Source: Pseudomonadota bacterium
GTDB lineage: Bacteria; Pseudomonadota; Alphaproteobacteria; Rhizobiales; Xanthobacteraceae
Assembly (NCBI GenBank): GCA_023388935.1
Contig: JAEWFG010000266.1
Location: 1-8,432, forward strand
Direction: 5' to 3'
DNA length: 8,432 nt
The notes under the pieces are model-generated. The model saw only the letters and a program-made list of their open reading frames with translations, did not search any database and had not been told where the DNA came from. Position numbers and translations under genes: made by a program. Positions 1 through 6,004 of this stretch are shown here, piece after piece (within the stretch, counting starts at the first letter, position 1; each line of letters starts with the position of its first letter).

Positions 1-97
1 CACCATTCTTCATCGACCGAAGTCGACGAGCTGCCCGCGATTCACATCGCTGGCAACGATGGTGTAACCTTTGAAACGTGTACCGCCGAAGTCTTTC

Positions 98-151
98 GTC
101 CGGTCTCGATCCAAAAAGCCGAAGCTCCTCAGAAGCGAGACCCGCAAGGAC
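98..151 (-). other. Stem-loop in the rRNA leader, possible RNase III processing stem
   Basis: The minus-strand RNA can form a perfect 7-bp stem GGTCTCG/CGAGACC (136-142 with 102-108). It is extended by GTCC/GGAC (148-151 with 98-101) across a 5-nt bulge. The apical region contains its own small hairpin with a UUCG loop (116-127). Long leader stems near rRNA genes are commonly processing sites, but cleavage here is only inferred. Confidence 0.45.
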
Positions 152-186
152 TCCGCCGTCCACGTTTCTCTTTCTTCATCTTCACT

Positions 187-235
187 TGTCAAACAGCCCG
201 GGACCCTGGAGGCCCCAACCTTCCGGAGTGGAAGG
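187..235 (-). promoter_or_regulatory. boxB-boxA rRNA antitermination site
   Basis: In the minus-strand RNA a perfect 6-bp hairpin (CCTTCC/GGAAGG, 5-nt loop, 219-235) is followed 20 nt later by GGCTGTTTGACA (187-198). The latter differs at only a few positions from the bacterial rrn boxA consensus TGCTCTTTAACA. This boxB-then-boxA order is what NusB/NusE-dependent antitermination uses in rRNA leaders. The site is a main reason for calling the region an rRNA leader and not an mRNA 5' UTR. Function is inferred from similarity and position. Confidence 0.65.
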
Positions 236-374
236 GTTCCGACACCCTTACCGGCGATGAATGACTCCAACCGACTTGCGCCGATTGTTGTGTCACTCAA
301 CAAGGTGAGGAGCATCAGTGACGCGTCCGCTCGCCCTGGTCAGTGACCCGGCGGCGCCGCGCTCAGTGGGTGGG

Positions 375-417
375 GTTATAGCCCCCCCCCATCGGGATTG
401 TCAACGCCCATTGTCAA
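375..417 (-). promoter_or_regulatory. Strong sigma70-type promoter, probable rRNA operon promoter
   Basis: On the minus strand there is a perfect TTGACA -35 box (399-404) and a TATAAC -10 box (375-380), 18 nt apart. A second TTGACA lies 13 bp further upstream (412-417) inside an exact 9-bp direct repeat GTTGACAAT (397-405 and 410-418). The bases after the -10 box are GC-rich (CCCACCC), the kind of discriminator known from stringently controlled rRNA promoters. Transcription should start near 367. The spacer contains nine consecutive C:G pairs (382-390). Direction and strength fit an rRNA operon lying to the left. Confidence 0.8.
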
Positions 418-625
418 CAAATCGTCGCACGGTTGCAGTGCAGAAAAGTGCCGTGTTTTCAGTAGCCTACACGGCGAGGGATGGGCATCCACGGTGCCGG
501 CGGGCAAAAAATCTGAAAAAAGTTGGAGAAAGATTTGGCCCCGGAGGCGCCCCAGGGGGGCCTGACGGCTCCCTTGGGGGATGGTTCCCGGACCGGGCCG
601 TTCAGGAAACTTTTTCTATATTTGG
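418..625. other. Non-coding spacer upstream of the rRNA promoter
   Basis: I see no credible gene here. It holds a perfect 6-bp inverted repeat CCGTGT/ACACGG (451-456, 469-474), about 50-70 bp upstream of the rRNA -35 box. Two six-base A-tracts (506-511 and 516-521) are centred exactly 10 bp apart, so they lie on the same helix face and should bend DNA towards one side. A very GC-rich imperfect hairpin lies at 545-563. These could be activator or architectural-protein sites for the rRNA promoter, but nothing in the sequence names the protein. A CTATAT box at 616-621 matches the alphaproteobacterial -10 consensus on the plus strand, though no good -35 precedes it. Confidence 0.4.
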
Positions 626-829
626 CGCCGTACTAGAGCCACAATCCCGCGGCGTTCTGGTAGACAAGCTTGAATCGCGGGGATGCCAGTGGAGGCTCCC
701 GGCGATTTTCATGGGGTCCGAGGAAGGCGATCTTGCGATGAAGCGGCCTTCTTCGGACATTCGAGAGACATCGAGAGACCTTCACCTGCCTAGTTGTTCG
801 TAATTTCGGCCAGGCCCCGTCGGGGCTTT
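626..829 (+). ncRNA. Candidate structured RNA: three hairpins and a terminator (small RNA or mRNA attenuator)
   Basis: The plus-strand RNA can fold into consecutive stems. The first is a 5-bp hairpin CGCCG/CGGCG (626-630/650-654). The second is a long hairpin of 13 pairs (673-687/694-707) with one mismatch and one bulge. The third is an uninterrupted 11-bp hairpin (718-728/746-756), in which one pair is G-U (722/752). A 10-bp tandem repeat TCGAGAGAC(A/C) follows (761-780), then the terminator-like stem at 814-829. G-U pairs at 722/752, and as outer extensions at 672/708 and 625/655, are allowed in plus-strand RNA only, which favours this strand. The CTATAT at 616-621 would place a start near 628, giving about 200 nt. 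I do not recognise it as 6S, SRP, RNase P or tmRNA. It could be a free small RNA or a regulatory leader of the M23 gene. Confidence 0.45.
814..829 (+). terminator. Intrinsic-terminator-like hairpin
   Basis: A perfect 5-bp all-G:C stem GCCCC/GGGGC with a 3-nt loop is followed by TTTCT. The T-run lies only on the plus-strand side, so it would stop plus-strand transcription. No protein gene precedes it on that strand, and the M23 start is 113 nt downstream. It therefore either ends a non-coding RNA or attenuates transcription into the M23 gene. The short T-run makes termination efficiency uncertain. Confidence 0.5.
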
Positions 830-928
830 CTGAGCACGGACATCTATGCAGACGTGCCTTTTCCCGCGATCCCCCTTCAAGAGGGCGACCAGGGAGGGTT
901 CGGAAACGGGCATCTTGGGTCGTTGATC

Positions 929-935
929 GGGGGGA
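929..935 (+). promoter_or_regulatory. Ribosome binding site deciding the TTG start of the M23 gene
   Basis: GGGGGGA, a purine-rich Shine-Dalgarno-like run, ends 6 nt before the TTG codon at 942. No ATG or GTG start upstream of the membrane segment competes with it, so this site supports initiation at TTG. Confidence 0.55.
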
Positions 936-941
936 CTTGGG

Positions 942-2999
942 TTGAACCACAGGACGTCACGCGGCGCTTATGGGCGTGAGACCGGGATCATCGATCTCGG
1001 CCACGAGCCGCCGCTTTCCGTCGATGGTTCCGAAGCCGCCGTCATCGATCGCCGTCGCGTCTCGGTACAATGGTTCAGCGGGACAATTCTGACCGGACTC
1101 TGCGGCGCAGCCCTGATCGGCGGCGCCGTTTTCGCGTCGCTCGACGGCGAAATGACCTTCGCCAAGGTGCCGGAACGGGTCGAAGGCGCGCTGCGTGGTG
1201 CGTTCGGCGCAGCTGATCGCGCCGCCACGCTGCACAAGAGCGACCGCCTGCCGCCGCCGAATGAATCCACCGCCTCACGCAACGTCGTACGCATTTCGAC
1301 CGTTACCCGCGTCGGCAACCGCGACGTGATGCGGGTGCGTCCCTTCACCCGGATCGCCGGCAATTTGTCGATGACGACGAGCGATCTGTCGGCAAAGATC
1401 CCGCCGTTCAACGCCCAGCGCCTTCTCACCGACGTCGGCTCCGATCCGAAGACCGCATCCGATGATCCCAACAATCCGGAGGCCGTCGAGCCCGACGCGG
1501 AAGTCTCCTTCGTCACCAAGGACCTGTCGCCGGTGCTGCCGAAGGCCAAGATTTCCGCGGTGGTGGCGCTCGACGACATCCTGATGCGGGTGCGTGATGC
1601 CGCCAACTGGCGCGGCAATGGCGGGGTACGCTACGCCTCGCTCGCCACCGCCGACGTTTCCAGCGCGACCGGTCCGTCCGACATCAGAAGCGCCTACGCT
1701 TCCGAAGCGTCACCGTCCGATCCCTATGCCGGCTTCGAGACGCGCGTGGTGCCGGAAAACGTCACGCTGCTGCCGAAGACCAAGGAGCAGATCACGGGCG
1801 GCAATCCCAACGGCGAACGCGTCCACATCGTCAAGAAGGGCGACACGGTCGCCTCCGTCCTGCGCGACCTCGGCGCGACGACCGAAGAGATCAAGGCGAT
1901 CGCCGCGACGCTCGGCCCCCGCGGCCGCGACGGCGGCCTGAAGGAAGGCGAGAAGCTCCGCATCCTGATGGCGCCTGCAAGCCCCGGCGCCCGCCTTCAG
2001 CCCTATCGCGTCGTCGTCGCCAACGAAACCATGGTCGAGGCGATCGCGGCGCTGTCGGATCTCGGCAAATACGTCGCGGTCGACGTCTCCAGCATGAACA
2101 CCGTCGCCGACGCCACGGCAAACGCCAACAGCGATGACGATGACGACGATGACGGCACCGGCGTGCGGCTCTACCAGAGCATCTACGAGACCGCGATGCG
2201 CAACAAAGTGCCGATGCCGGTCATCGACGACATGATCAAGATCTACTCCTACGACGTCGATTTCCAGCGCAAGGTGCAGCCGGGCGATTCATTCGACGTG
2301 TTCTACGCCGGCGAAGACGAGGGCGTGACGACGAACGAGAAGAACGAGGTACTGTTCGCCTCGCTCACGGTCGGCGGCGAGACCAAGAAATACTATCGCT
2401 ACCAGAGCCCCGACGACGGCGTCGTCGACTACTACGACGAGACCGGCAAGAGCGCGAAGAAGTTCCTGGTCCGCAAGCCCGTCAACAACGCCATTATGCG
2501 CTCCGGCTTCGGCGGCCGCCGCCATCCGATCCTGGGCTTCGTGAAGATGCACACCGGCGTCGACTGGGCCACCGCCTACGGCACGCCGATCTTCGCCTCC
2601 GGCAACGGCGTGGTCGAGAAGGCCGGCCCCGAAGGCGGCTACGGCAAGTACATCCGCATCAAGCACTCCAACGGCTACGAGACCGCCTACGGCCATATGT
2701 CGGCCTTCGCCAAGGGCATGGAGATCGGCAAGAAGGTACGGCAGGGTCAGGTGATCGGCTTCGTCGGCTCCAGCGGCATGTCGACCGGCCCGCATGTCCA
2801 CTACGAAATCCTGGTCAACGGCCGTTTCGTCGACCCGATGCGCGTGAAGCTGCCGCGCGGCCGTTCGCTGGAAGGCCCGATGCTCGCCGGCTTCGAGAAG
2901 GAGCGCGACCGGCTCGACGGCATGATGAGCGGCCGCAACAACACCATCGCCCGTATGTCGGACGCCACCGGCGGGCCGTTGCAGGTCAGCAACCGGTAA
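942..2999 (+). CDS. Membrane-anchored LysM/M23 family peptidoglycan endopeptidase
   Basis: A 685-residue zinc metallopeptidase of the LytM/MepM type, expected to cut peptide cross-links in peptidoglycan from the periplasmic side. Residues 1-45 are hydrophilic, 46-67 form one hydrophobic segment (signal anchor), and a long low-complexity linker follows. A LysM-like cell-wall-binding domain spans about 291-345 (VHIVKKGDTVASVL). A run of seven Asp lies at 398-404. The M23 catalytic domain spans about 520-650. Its zinc and catalytic residues are all present: H537 and D541 (HTGVD), H585 (YGHMS), H618 and H620 (HVH), so it should be active. The start is TTG, preceded by GGGGGGA 6 nt upstream. The next in-frame ATG (residue 71) lies after the membrane segment, so the TTG is preferred. 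The gene is monocistronic, divergent from the rRNA promoter and convergent with clpB. Confidence 0.93.
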   Translation: MNHRTSRGAYGRETGIIDLGHEPPLSVDGSEAAVIDRRRVSVQWFSGTILTGLCGAALIGGAVFASLDGEMTFAKVPERVEGALRGAFGAADRAATLHKSDRLPPPNESTASRNVVRISTVTRVGNRDVMRVRPFTRIAGNLSMTTSDLSAKIPPFNAQRLLTDVGSDPKTASDDPNNPEAVEPDAEVSFVTKDLSPVLPKAKISAVVALDDILMRVRDAANWRGNGGVRYASLATADVSSATGPSDIRSAYASEASPSDPYAGFETRVVPENVTLLPKTKEQITGGNPNGERVHIVKKGDTVASVLRDLGATTEEIKAIAATLGPRGRDGGLKEGEKLRILMAPASPGARLQPYRVVVANETMVEAIAALSDLGKYVAVDVSSMNTVADATANANSDDDDDDDGTGVRLYQSIYETAMRNKVPMPVIDDMIKIYSYDVDFQRKVQPGDSFDVFYAGEDEGVTTNEKNEVLFASLTVGGETKKYYRYQSPDDGVVDYYDETGKSAKKFLVRKPVNNAIMRSGFGGRRHPILGFVKMHTGVDWATAYGTPIFASGNGVVEKAGPEGGYGKYIRIKHSNGYETAYGHMSAFAKGMEIGKKVRQGQVIGFVGSSGMSTGPHVHYEILVNGRFVDPMRVKLPRGRSLEGPMLAGFEKERDRLDGMMSGRNNTIARMSDATGGPLQVSNR

Positions 3000-3003
3000 C
3001 CAG

Positions 3004-3050
3004 AGCGTTTTCGAGCGAAGTGGATACCGGTTCGCGTAAAGAAAACGCGT
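3004..3050. repeat. Palindromic intergenic repeat (REP-like)
   Basis: The outer arms GCGTTTTC (3005-3012) and GAAAACGC (3041-3048) are perfect inverted repeats, and inner arms GCGAA (3015-3019) and TTCGC (3031-3035) nest inside them. From memory this element, including the core AAGTGGATACCGGTTCGCG, recurs in intergenic regions of Bradyrhizobium and relatives. Here it sits 5 bp after the M23 stop codon. Its role (mRNA 3'-end stabiliser, REP-like mobile repeat) is not shown by the sequence. Confidence 0.65.
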
Positions 3051-3066
3051 CAAGCGCCAAACAATT

Positions 3067-3099
3067 AGCCCCGGAGAGGCCTGGCCTCTCCGGGGCTTT
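3067..3099. terminator. Shared terminator between the convergent M23 and clpB genes
   Basis: AGCCCCGGAGAGGCC and its exact complement are separated by a single T (3067-3097). The practical fold is a 13-bp G:C-rich stem with a 5-nt loop. It is followed by TTTG on the plus strand, and on the minus strand by a looser T-containing stretch. It lies between the stop codons of two convergent genes, so it can serve both, with the plus direction (M23) better supported. Confidence 0.85.
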
Positions 3100-3122
3100 G
3101 TCGTTTCACACTGGCCTTGGGC

Positions 3123-5762
3123 TCAGTTCAGCTTCCGCTTCGACTGCGGCGCCTCGAACTGGGCGATCTCCGCGGTCTGCGACGCCTTGCCGTTGAAGGT
3201 CAGCACATTGCCTTCGGACGAGATCGCGACCGTATCCCCATCCTTGACGTCGCCGGCCAGGATCATCTCGGCGAGCGGATCCTGGACATGGCGCTGGATC
3301 ACCCGCTTGAGCGGCCTTGCGCCGTAGGCGGGATCCCAGCCCTTCGCTGCAAGCCAGTCGCGGCCCGCGGCATCGAGCGTCAGCACGATCTTGCGATCGG
3401 TCAAAAGCTTCTGCAGCCGCGCGAACTGGATCTCGACGATCCGGCCCATCTCGCTCTTCTGTAAGCGGTGGAACAGGATGATCTCGTCGACGCGGTTCAG
3501 GAACTCGGGGCGGAAGTGTGCCCGCACCGTTCCCATCACCTGCTCACGCACGGCTGATGTGTCTTCGCCCTCCGGTTGATTCACCAGGAACTCCGATCCG
3601 AGGTTCGAGGTCATGATGATCAGCGTGTTGCGGAAATCGACGGTACGGCCCTGGCCATCGGTCAGGCGACCGTCGTCGAGCACCTGCAACAGGACGTTGA
3701 AGACGTCCGGATGCGCTTTCTCGATCTCGTCGAACAGCACGACCTGGTAAGGCCGGCGTCGCACCGCTTCGGTGAGCGCTCCGCCCTCGTCATAACCGAC
3801 ATAGCCCGGAGGCGCGCCGATCAGCCGCGAGACCGAATGCTTCTCCATGTATTCGGACATGTCGAGGCGGACCATCGCGGTCTCGTCGTTGAAGAGGTAC
3901 TCCGCGAGCGCCTTCGTCAGCTCGGTCTTGCCGACGCCGGTGGGACCTAGGAACATGAACGAGCCGGTCGGCCGGTTCGGGTCCTGCAGCCCTGCGCGCG
4001 AGCGGCGCACGGCGGTCGCGACCGCACGCACCGCCTCGCTCTGACCGATGACGCGCTGTCCGAGCTGCTCCTCCATCTTGAGAAGCTTCTCTTTCTCGCC
4101 TTCGAGCATCTTGTCGACGGGCACGCCGGTCCAGCGCGAGACCACCTGCGCGATGTGGTTGGCGGTGACCGCCTCCTCCATCATCTGGCCGGAGCCTTCA
4201 CGCGCCTCGATGTCGGCGAGCTGCTTCTCGAGCTGCGGGATGCGGCCATAGGCCAGCTCGCCGGCCTTCTGGAATTCGCCGCGCCGCTGCGCGTCAGCGA
4301 GATCGACGCGCAGGGCGTCGAGCTCGGACTTCAGCTTCTGGGCGTTGGAGAGCTTGTTCTTCTCCGCACTCCAGCGCGACGTCAGTGCCGTAGACTTCTC
4401 CTCGAGCTCGGCAAGCTCCTTCTGCAGCGTCTCGAGGCGGGACTTGGAGCCGAGATCGCTTTCCTTCTTGAGCGCTTCCTGCTCGATCTTCAGCCGGATG
4501 ATCTCGCGGTCGAGCGAATCCAGCTCTTCCGGCTTGGAATCGACCTGCATCTTCAGCCGGGCGGCGGCCTCGTCCATGAGGTCGATCGCCTTGTCCGGCA
4601 GGAAGCGGTCGGTGATGTAGCGGTTAGACAGCGTCGTGGCCGCCACGAGCGCGGAATCGGTGATCCGCACGCCATGGTGCTGCTCGTACTTGTCCTTCAG
4701 GCCGCGCAGGATCGAGATGGTGTCCTCGACCGAGGGCTCGCTGACGAAGATCGGCTGGAAGCGCCGCGCCAGCGCCGCATCCTTCTCGACATGCTTCTGA
4801 TACTCGTCGAGCGTGGTGGCGCCGATGCAGTGCAGCTCGCCGCGGGCGAGCGCCGGCTTGAGCAGGTTGGAGGCGTCCATCGCGCCGTCGCCCTTGCCGG
4901 CGCCAATCAGCGTGTGCATCTCGTCGATGAACAGGATGAAGTTGCCGTCGCTCGCGGTGACCTCCTGGAGCACGGCCTTGAGCCGCTCCTCGAACTCACC
5001 GCGATATTTTGCGCCGGCAATCAGCGCACCGAGGTCGAGCGAAAGCAGCTTCTTGTCCTTGAGGCTCTCGGGCACGTCGCCATTGACGATGCGCAGCGCG
5101 AGGCCCTCGACGATGGCGGTCTTGCCGACGCCGGGCTCACCGATCAGGACGGGATTGTTCTTGGTCCGGCGCGACAAAACCTGGATGGTGCGGCGGATTT
5201 CCTCGTCGCGGCCGATGACCGGATCGAGCTTGCCGTCGCGCGCAGCCTGGGTCAGGTCGCGGGCATATTTCTTCAGCGCGTCATAGGCGTTCTCGGCGGT
5301 CGCGCTGTCGGCGGTGCGGCCCTTACGCAGTGCCTCGATGGCCGCGTTGAGATTCTGCGGGGTGACGCCGCCCTTGGCCAGGATCGCGCCCGCCTCGCTG
5401 GTCTTCTCCAGCGTGAGGCCGAGCAGAAGCCGCTCGACGGTGACAAAACTGTCGCCGGCCTTCTCGCCGGCCTTTTCAGCCGCGTCGAAGGTGCGGGCAA
5501 GCTCAGGCGCCAGATAGATCTGGCCGGCGCCGCCGCCGGAGACCTTCGGCACCTTGATGAGGGCGTCCTCGGTCGCCTTCAGAATTGCACGGGAATCGCC
5601 GCCCGCACGGTCGATCAGACCGGCAGCCAGCCCCTCATTGTCATCCAGCAGCACCTTCAGGACGTGCAGGGTCGAAAACTGCTGATGCCCCTCGCGCACC
5701 GCAAGCGACTGTGCGGATTGGATGAAGCCCCTGGAGCGTTCGGTATATTTGTCGATGTTCAT
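3123..5762 (-). CDS. clpB: ATP-dependent chaperone ClpB
   Basis: An 879-residue Hsp100 disaggregase that, as a hexamer with DnaK/DnaJ/GrpE, threads aggregated proteins through its pore in the cytoplasm. The full architecture is present. An N-domain with two Clp repeats covers about 1-150. The first AAA+ module has Walker A GEPGVGKT (K214) and Walker B FIDE (E281). A charged coiled-coil middle domain, diagnostic of ClpB as opposed to ClpA/ClpC, covers about 410-530. The second AAA+ module has GPTGVGKT (K612) and LFDE (E679), followed by the C-terminal domain. These positions fall within two residues of E. coli ClpB. The start MNIDKYTERS matches the family. An upstream in-frame ATG at 5810 would add 16 residues with no family counterpart. 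A purine-rich stretch (GAGGGAAAG) precedes the chosen ATG. No in-frame ATG, GTG or TTG lies around residues 125-190, so an internally started short form is not evident. Confidence 0.98.
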   Translation of the reverse strand: MNIDKYTERSRGFIQSAQSLAVREGHQQFSTLHVLKVLLDDNEGLAAGLIDRAGGDSRAILKATEDALIKVPKVSGGGAGQIYLAPELARTFDAAEKAGEKAGDSFVTVERLLLGLTLEKTSEAGAILAKGGVTPQNLNAAIEALRKGRTADSATAENAYDALKKYARDLTQAARDGKLDPVIGRDEEIRRTIQVLSRRTKNNPVLIGEPGVGKTAIVEGLALRIVNGDVPESLKDKKLLSLDLGALIAGAKYRGEFEERLKAVLQEVTASDGNFILFIDEMHTLIGAGKGDGAMDASNLLKPALARGELHCIGATTLDEYQKHVEKDAALARRFQPIFVSEPSVEDTISILRGLKDKYEQHHGVRITDSALVAATTLSNRYITDRFLPDKAIDLMDEAAARLKMQVDSKPEELDSLDREIIRLKIEQEALKKESDLGSKSRLETLQKELAELEEKSTALTSRWSAEKNKLSNAQKLKSELDALRVDLADAQRRGEFQKAGELAYGRIPQLEKQLADIEAREGSGQMMEEAVTANHIAQVVSRWTGVPVDKMLEGEKEKLLKMEEQLGQRVIGQSEAVRAVATAVRRSRAGLQDPNRPTGSFMFLGPTGVGKTELTKALAEYLFNDETAMVRLDMSEYMEKHSVSRLIGAPPGYVGYDEGGALTEAVRRRPYQVVLFDEIEKAHPDVFNVLLQVLDDGRLTDGQGRTVDFRNTLIIMTSNLGSEFLVNQPEGEDTSAVREQVMGTVRAHFRPEFLNRVDEIILFHRLQKSEMGRIVEIQFARLQKLLTDRKIVLTLDAAGRDWLAAKGWDPAYGARPLKRVIQRHVQDPLAEMILAGDVKDGDTVAISSEGNVLTFNGKASQTAEIAQFEAPQSKRKLN

Positions 5763-6004
5763 TCTTTTCTTTCCCTCGGCCTGCCCCTCGAGCCCTCTAA
5801 GGCACTCCAAACGGCATCTTCACTGGGTTTCCGCTGGCCGCGTTTGACATTCCTCAACCGGCAGCGGTCGTTATCAGCCGGCGCTGGCGCCGACCTGATT
5901 CAGATGTGGGAAGCGTGCCCTCAGATCGGAAGAGGCGAGTTCACAAATTCGTGTGCTGATCCGCCTGCTTGGCAGGGTCACGGTCGAATCCCTAAAGTAG
6001 CGGT
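5763..6004. promoter_or_regulatory. Divergent control region between clpB and the MOSC gene
   Basis: This 242-bp spacer must carry the clpB promoter on the minus strand. I looked for a sigma32-type site (CTTGAA with a CCCCAT-like -10), a CIRCE operator and a ROSE-like leader, and could not support any of them. A nearly perfect 12-bp palindrome CACAAATTCGTG lies at 5942-5953 and could be an operator. Bases 5923-5934 match the core of a common sequencing adapter (see findings). A TTGACA at 5843-5848 on the plus strand has no convincing -10 at the right distance. Confidence 0.4.
5969..5998 (+). promoter_or_regulatory. Possible promoter for a leaderless MOSC transcript
   Basis: TTGGCA (5969-5974) and TAAAGT (5993-5998) are 18 nt apart. 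Transcription starting the usual 6-8 nt downstream would begin at or next to the ATG at 6005. The bases before that ATG contain no Shine-Dalgarno sequence. Both boxes are imperfect, so this is tentative. Confidence 0.35.

Larger units (their letters stand above)
1..367 (-). ncRNA. 5' leader of a ribosomal RNA operon (pre-16S), 16S gene beyond the left edge
   Basis: No protein is supported here. Read on the minus strand, the stretch downstream of the promoter at 375-417 has the build of an rRNA leader: a boxB-like hairpin, then a boxA-like site, then several compact hairpins closed by stable tetraloops. Two UUCG loops are visible (stem 13-17/22-26 and stem 116-119/124-127), plus a GUGA loop on a perfect 5-bp stem (37-41/46-50). 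The transcript would start near 367. The mature 16S start (AGAGTTTGATCCTGGCTCAG) is not in the window, so the gene must begin to the left of position 1. The overall sequence resembles Bradyrhizobium 16S leaders as I remember them. That is recall, not a search. The identification as an rRNA leader is an inference from promoter, antitermination-like sites and RNA structure together. Confidence 0.75.

Noticed and set aside
10..346. Open frames of 101 (minus) and 91 (plus) residues at the left edge
   Set aside because: They lie in the structured rRNA leader and have no domain-like features.
318..803. 161-residue open frame on the plus strand
   Set aside because: It runs across the rRNA promoter and the RNA hairpins, has no good ribosome binding site, and its sequence shows no protein-like pattern.
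633..950. 105-residue open frame on the minus strand
   Set aside because: It overlaps the candidate structured RNA and the M23 start. The translation is Arg/Pro/Ser-rich without motifs.
2289..3053. 254-residue open frame antisense to the M23 gene
   Set aside because: It overlaps the M23 catalytic domain and its translation (Ala/Val/His/Asp-rich, no motifs) is typical of a complementary-strand shadow.
5763..5810. 16-residue N-terminal extension of ClpB from the ATG at 5810
   Set aside because: ClpB proteins begin at the MNxxKYTER-type sequence. The extension has no family counterpart, and a purine-rich site precedes the ATG at 5762.
5763..5830. Possible CIRCE half-site (GAGTGCC on the minus strand) before clpB
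   Set aside because: Only the first six bases of one half match, and there is no inverted partner 9 bp away.
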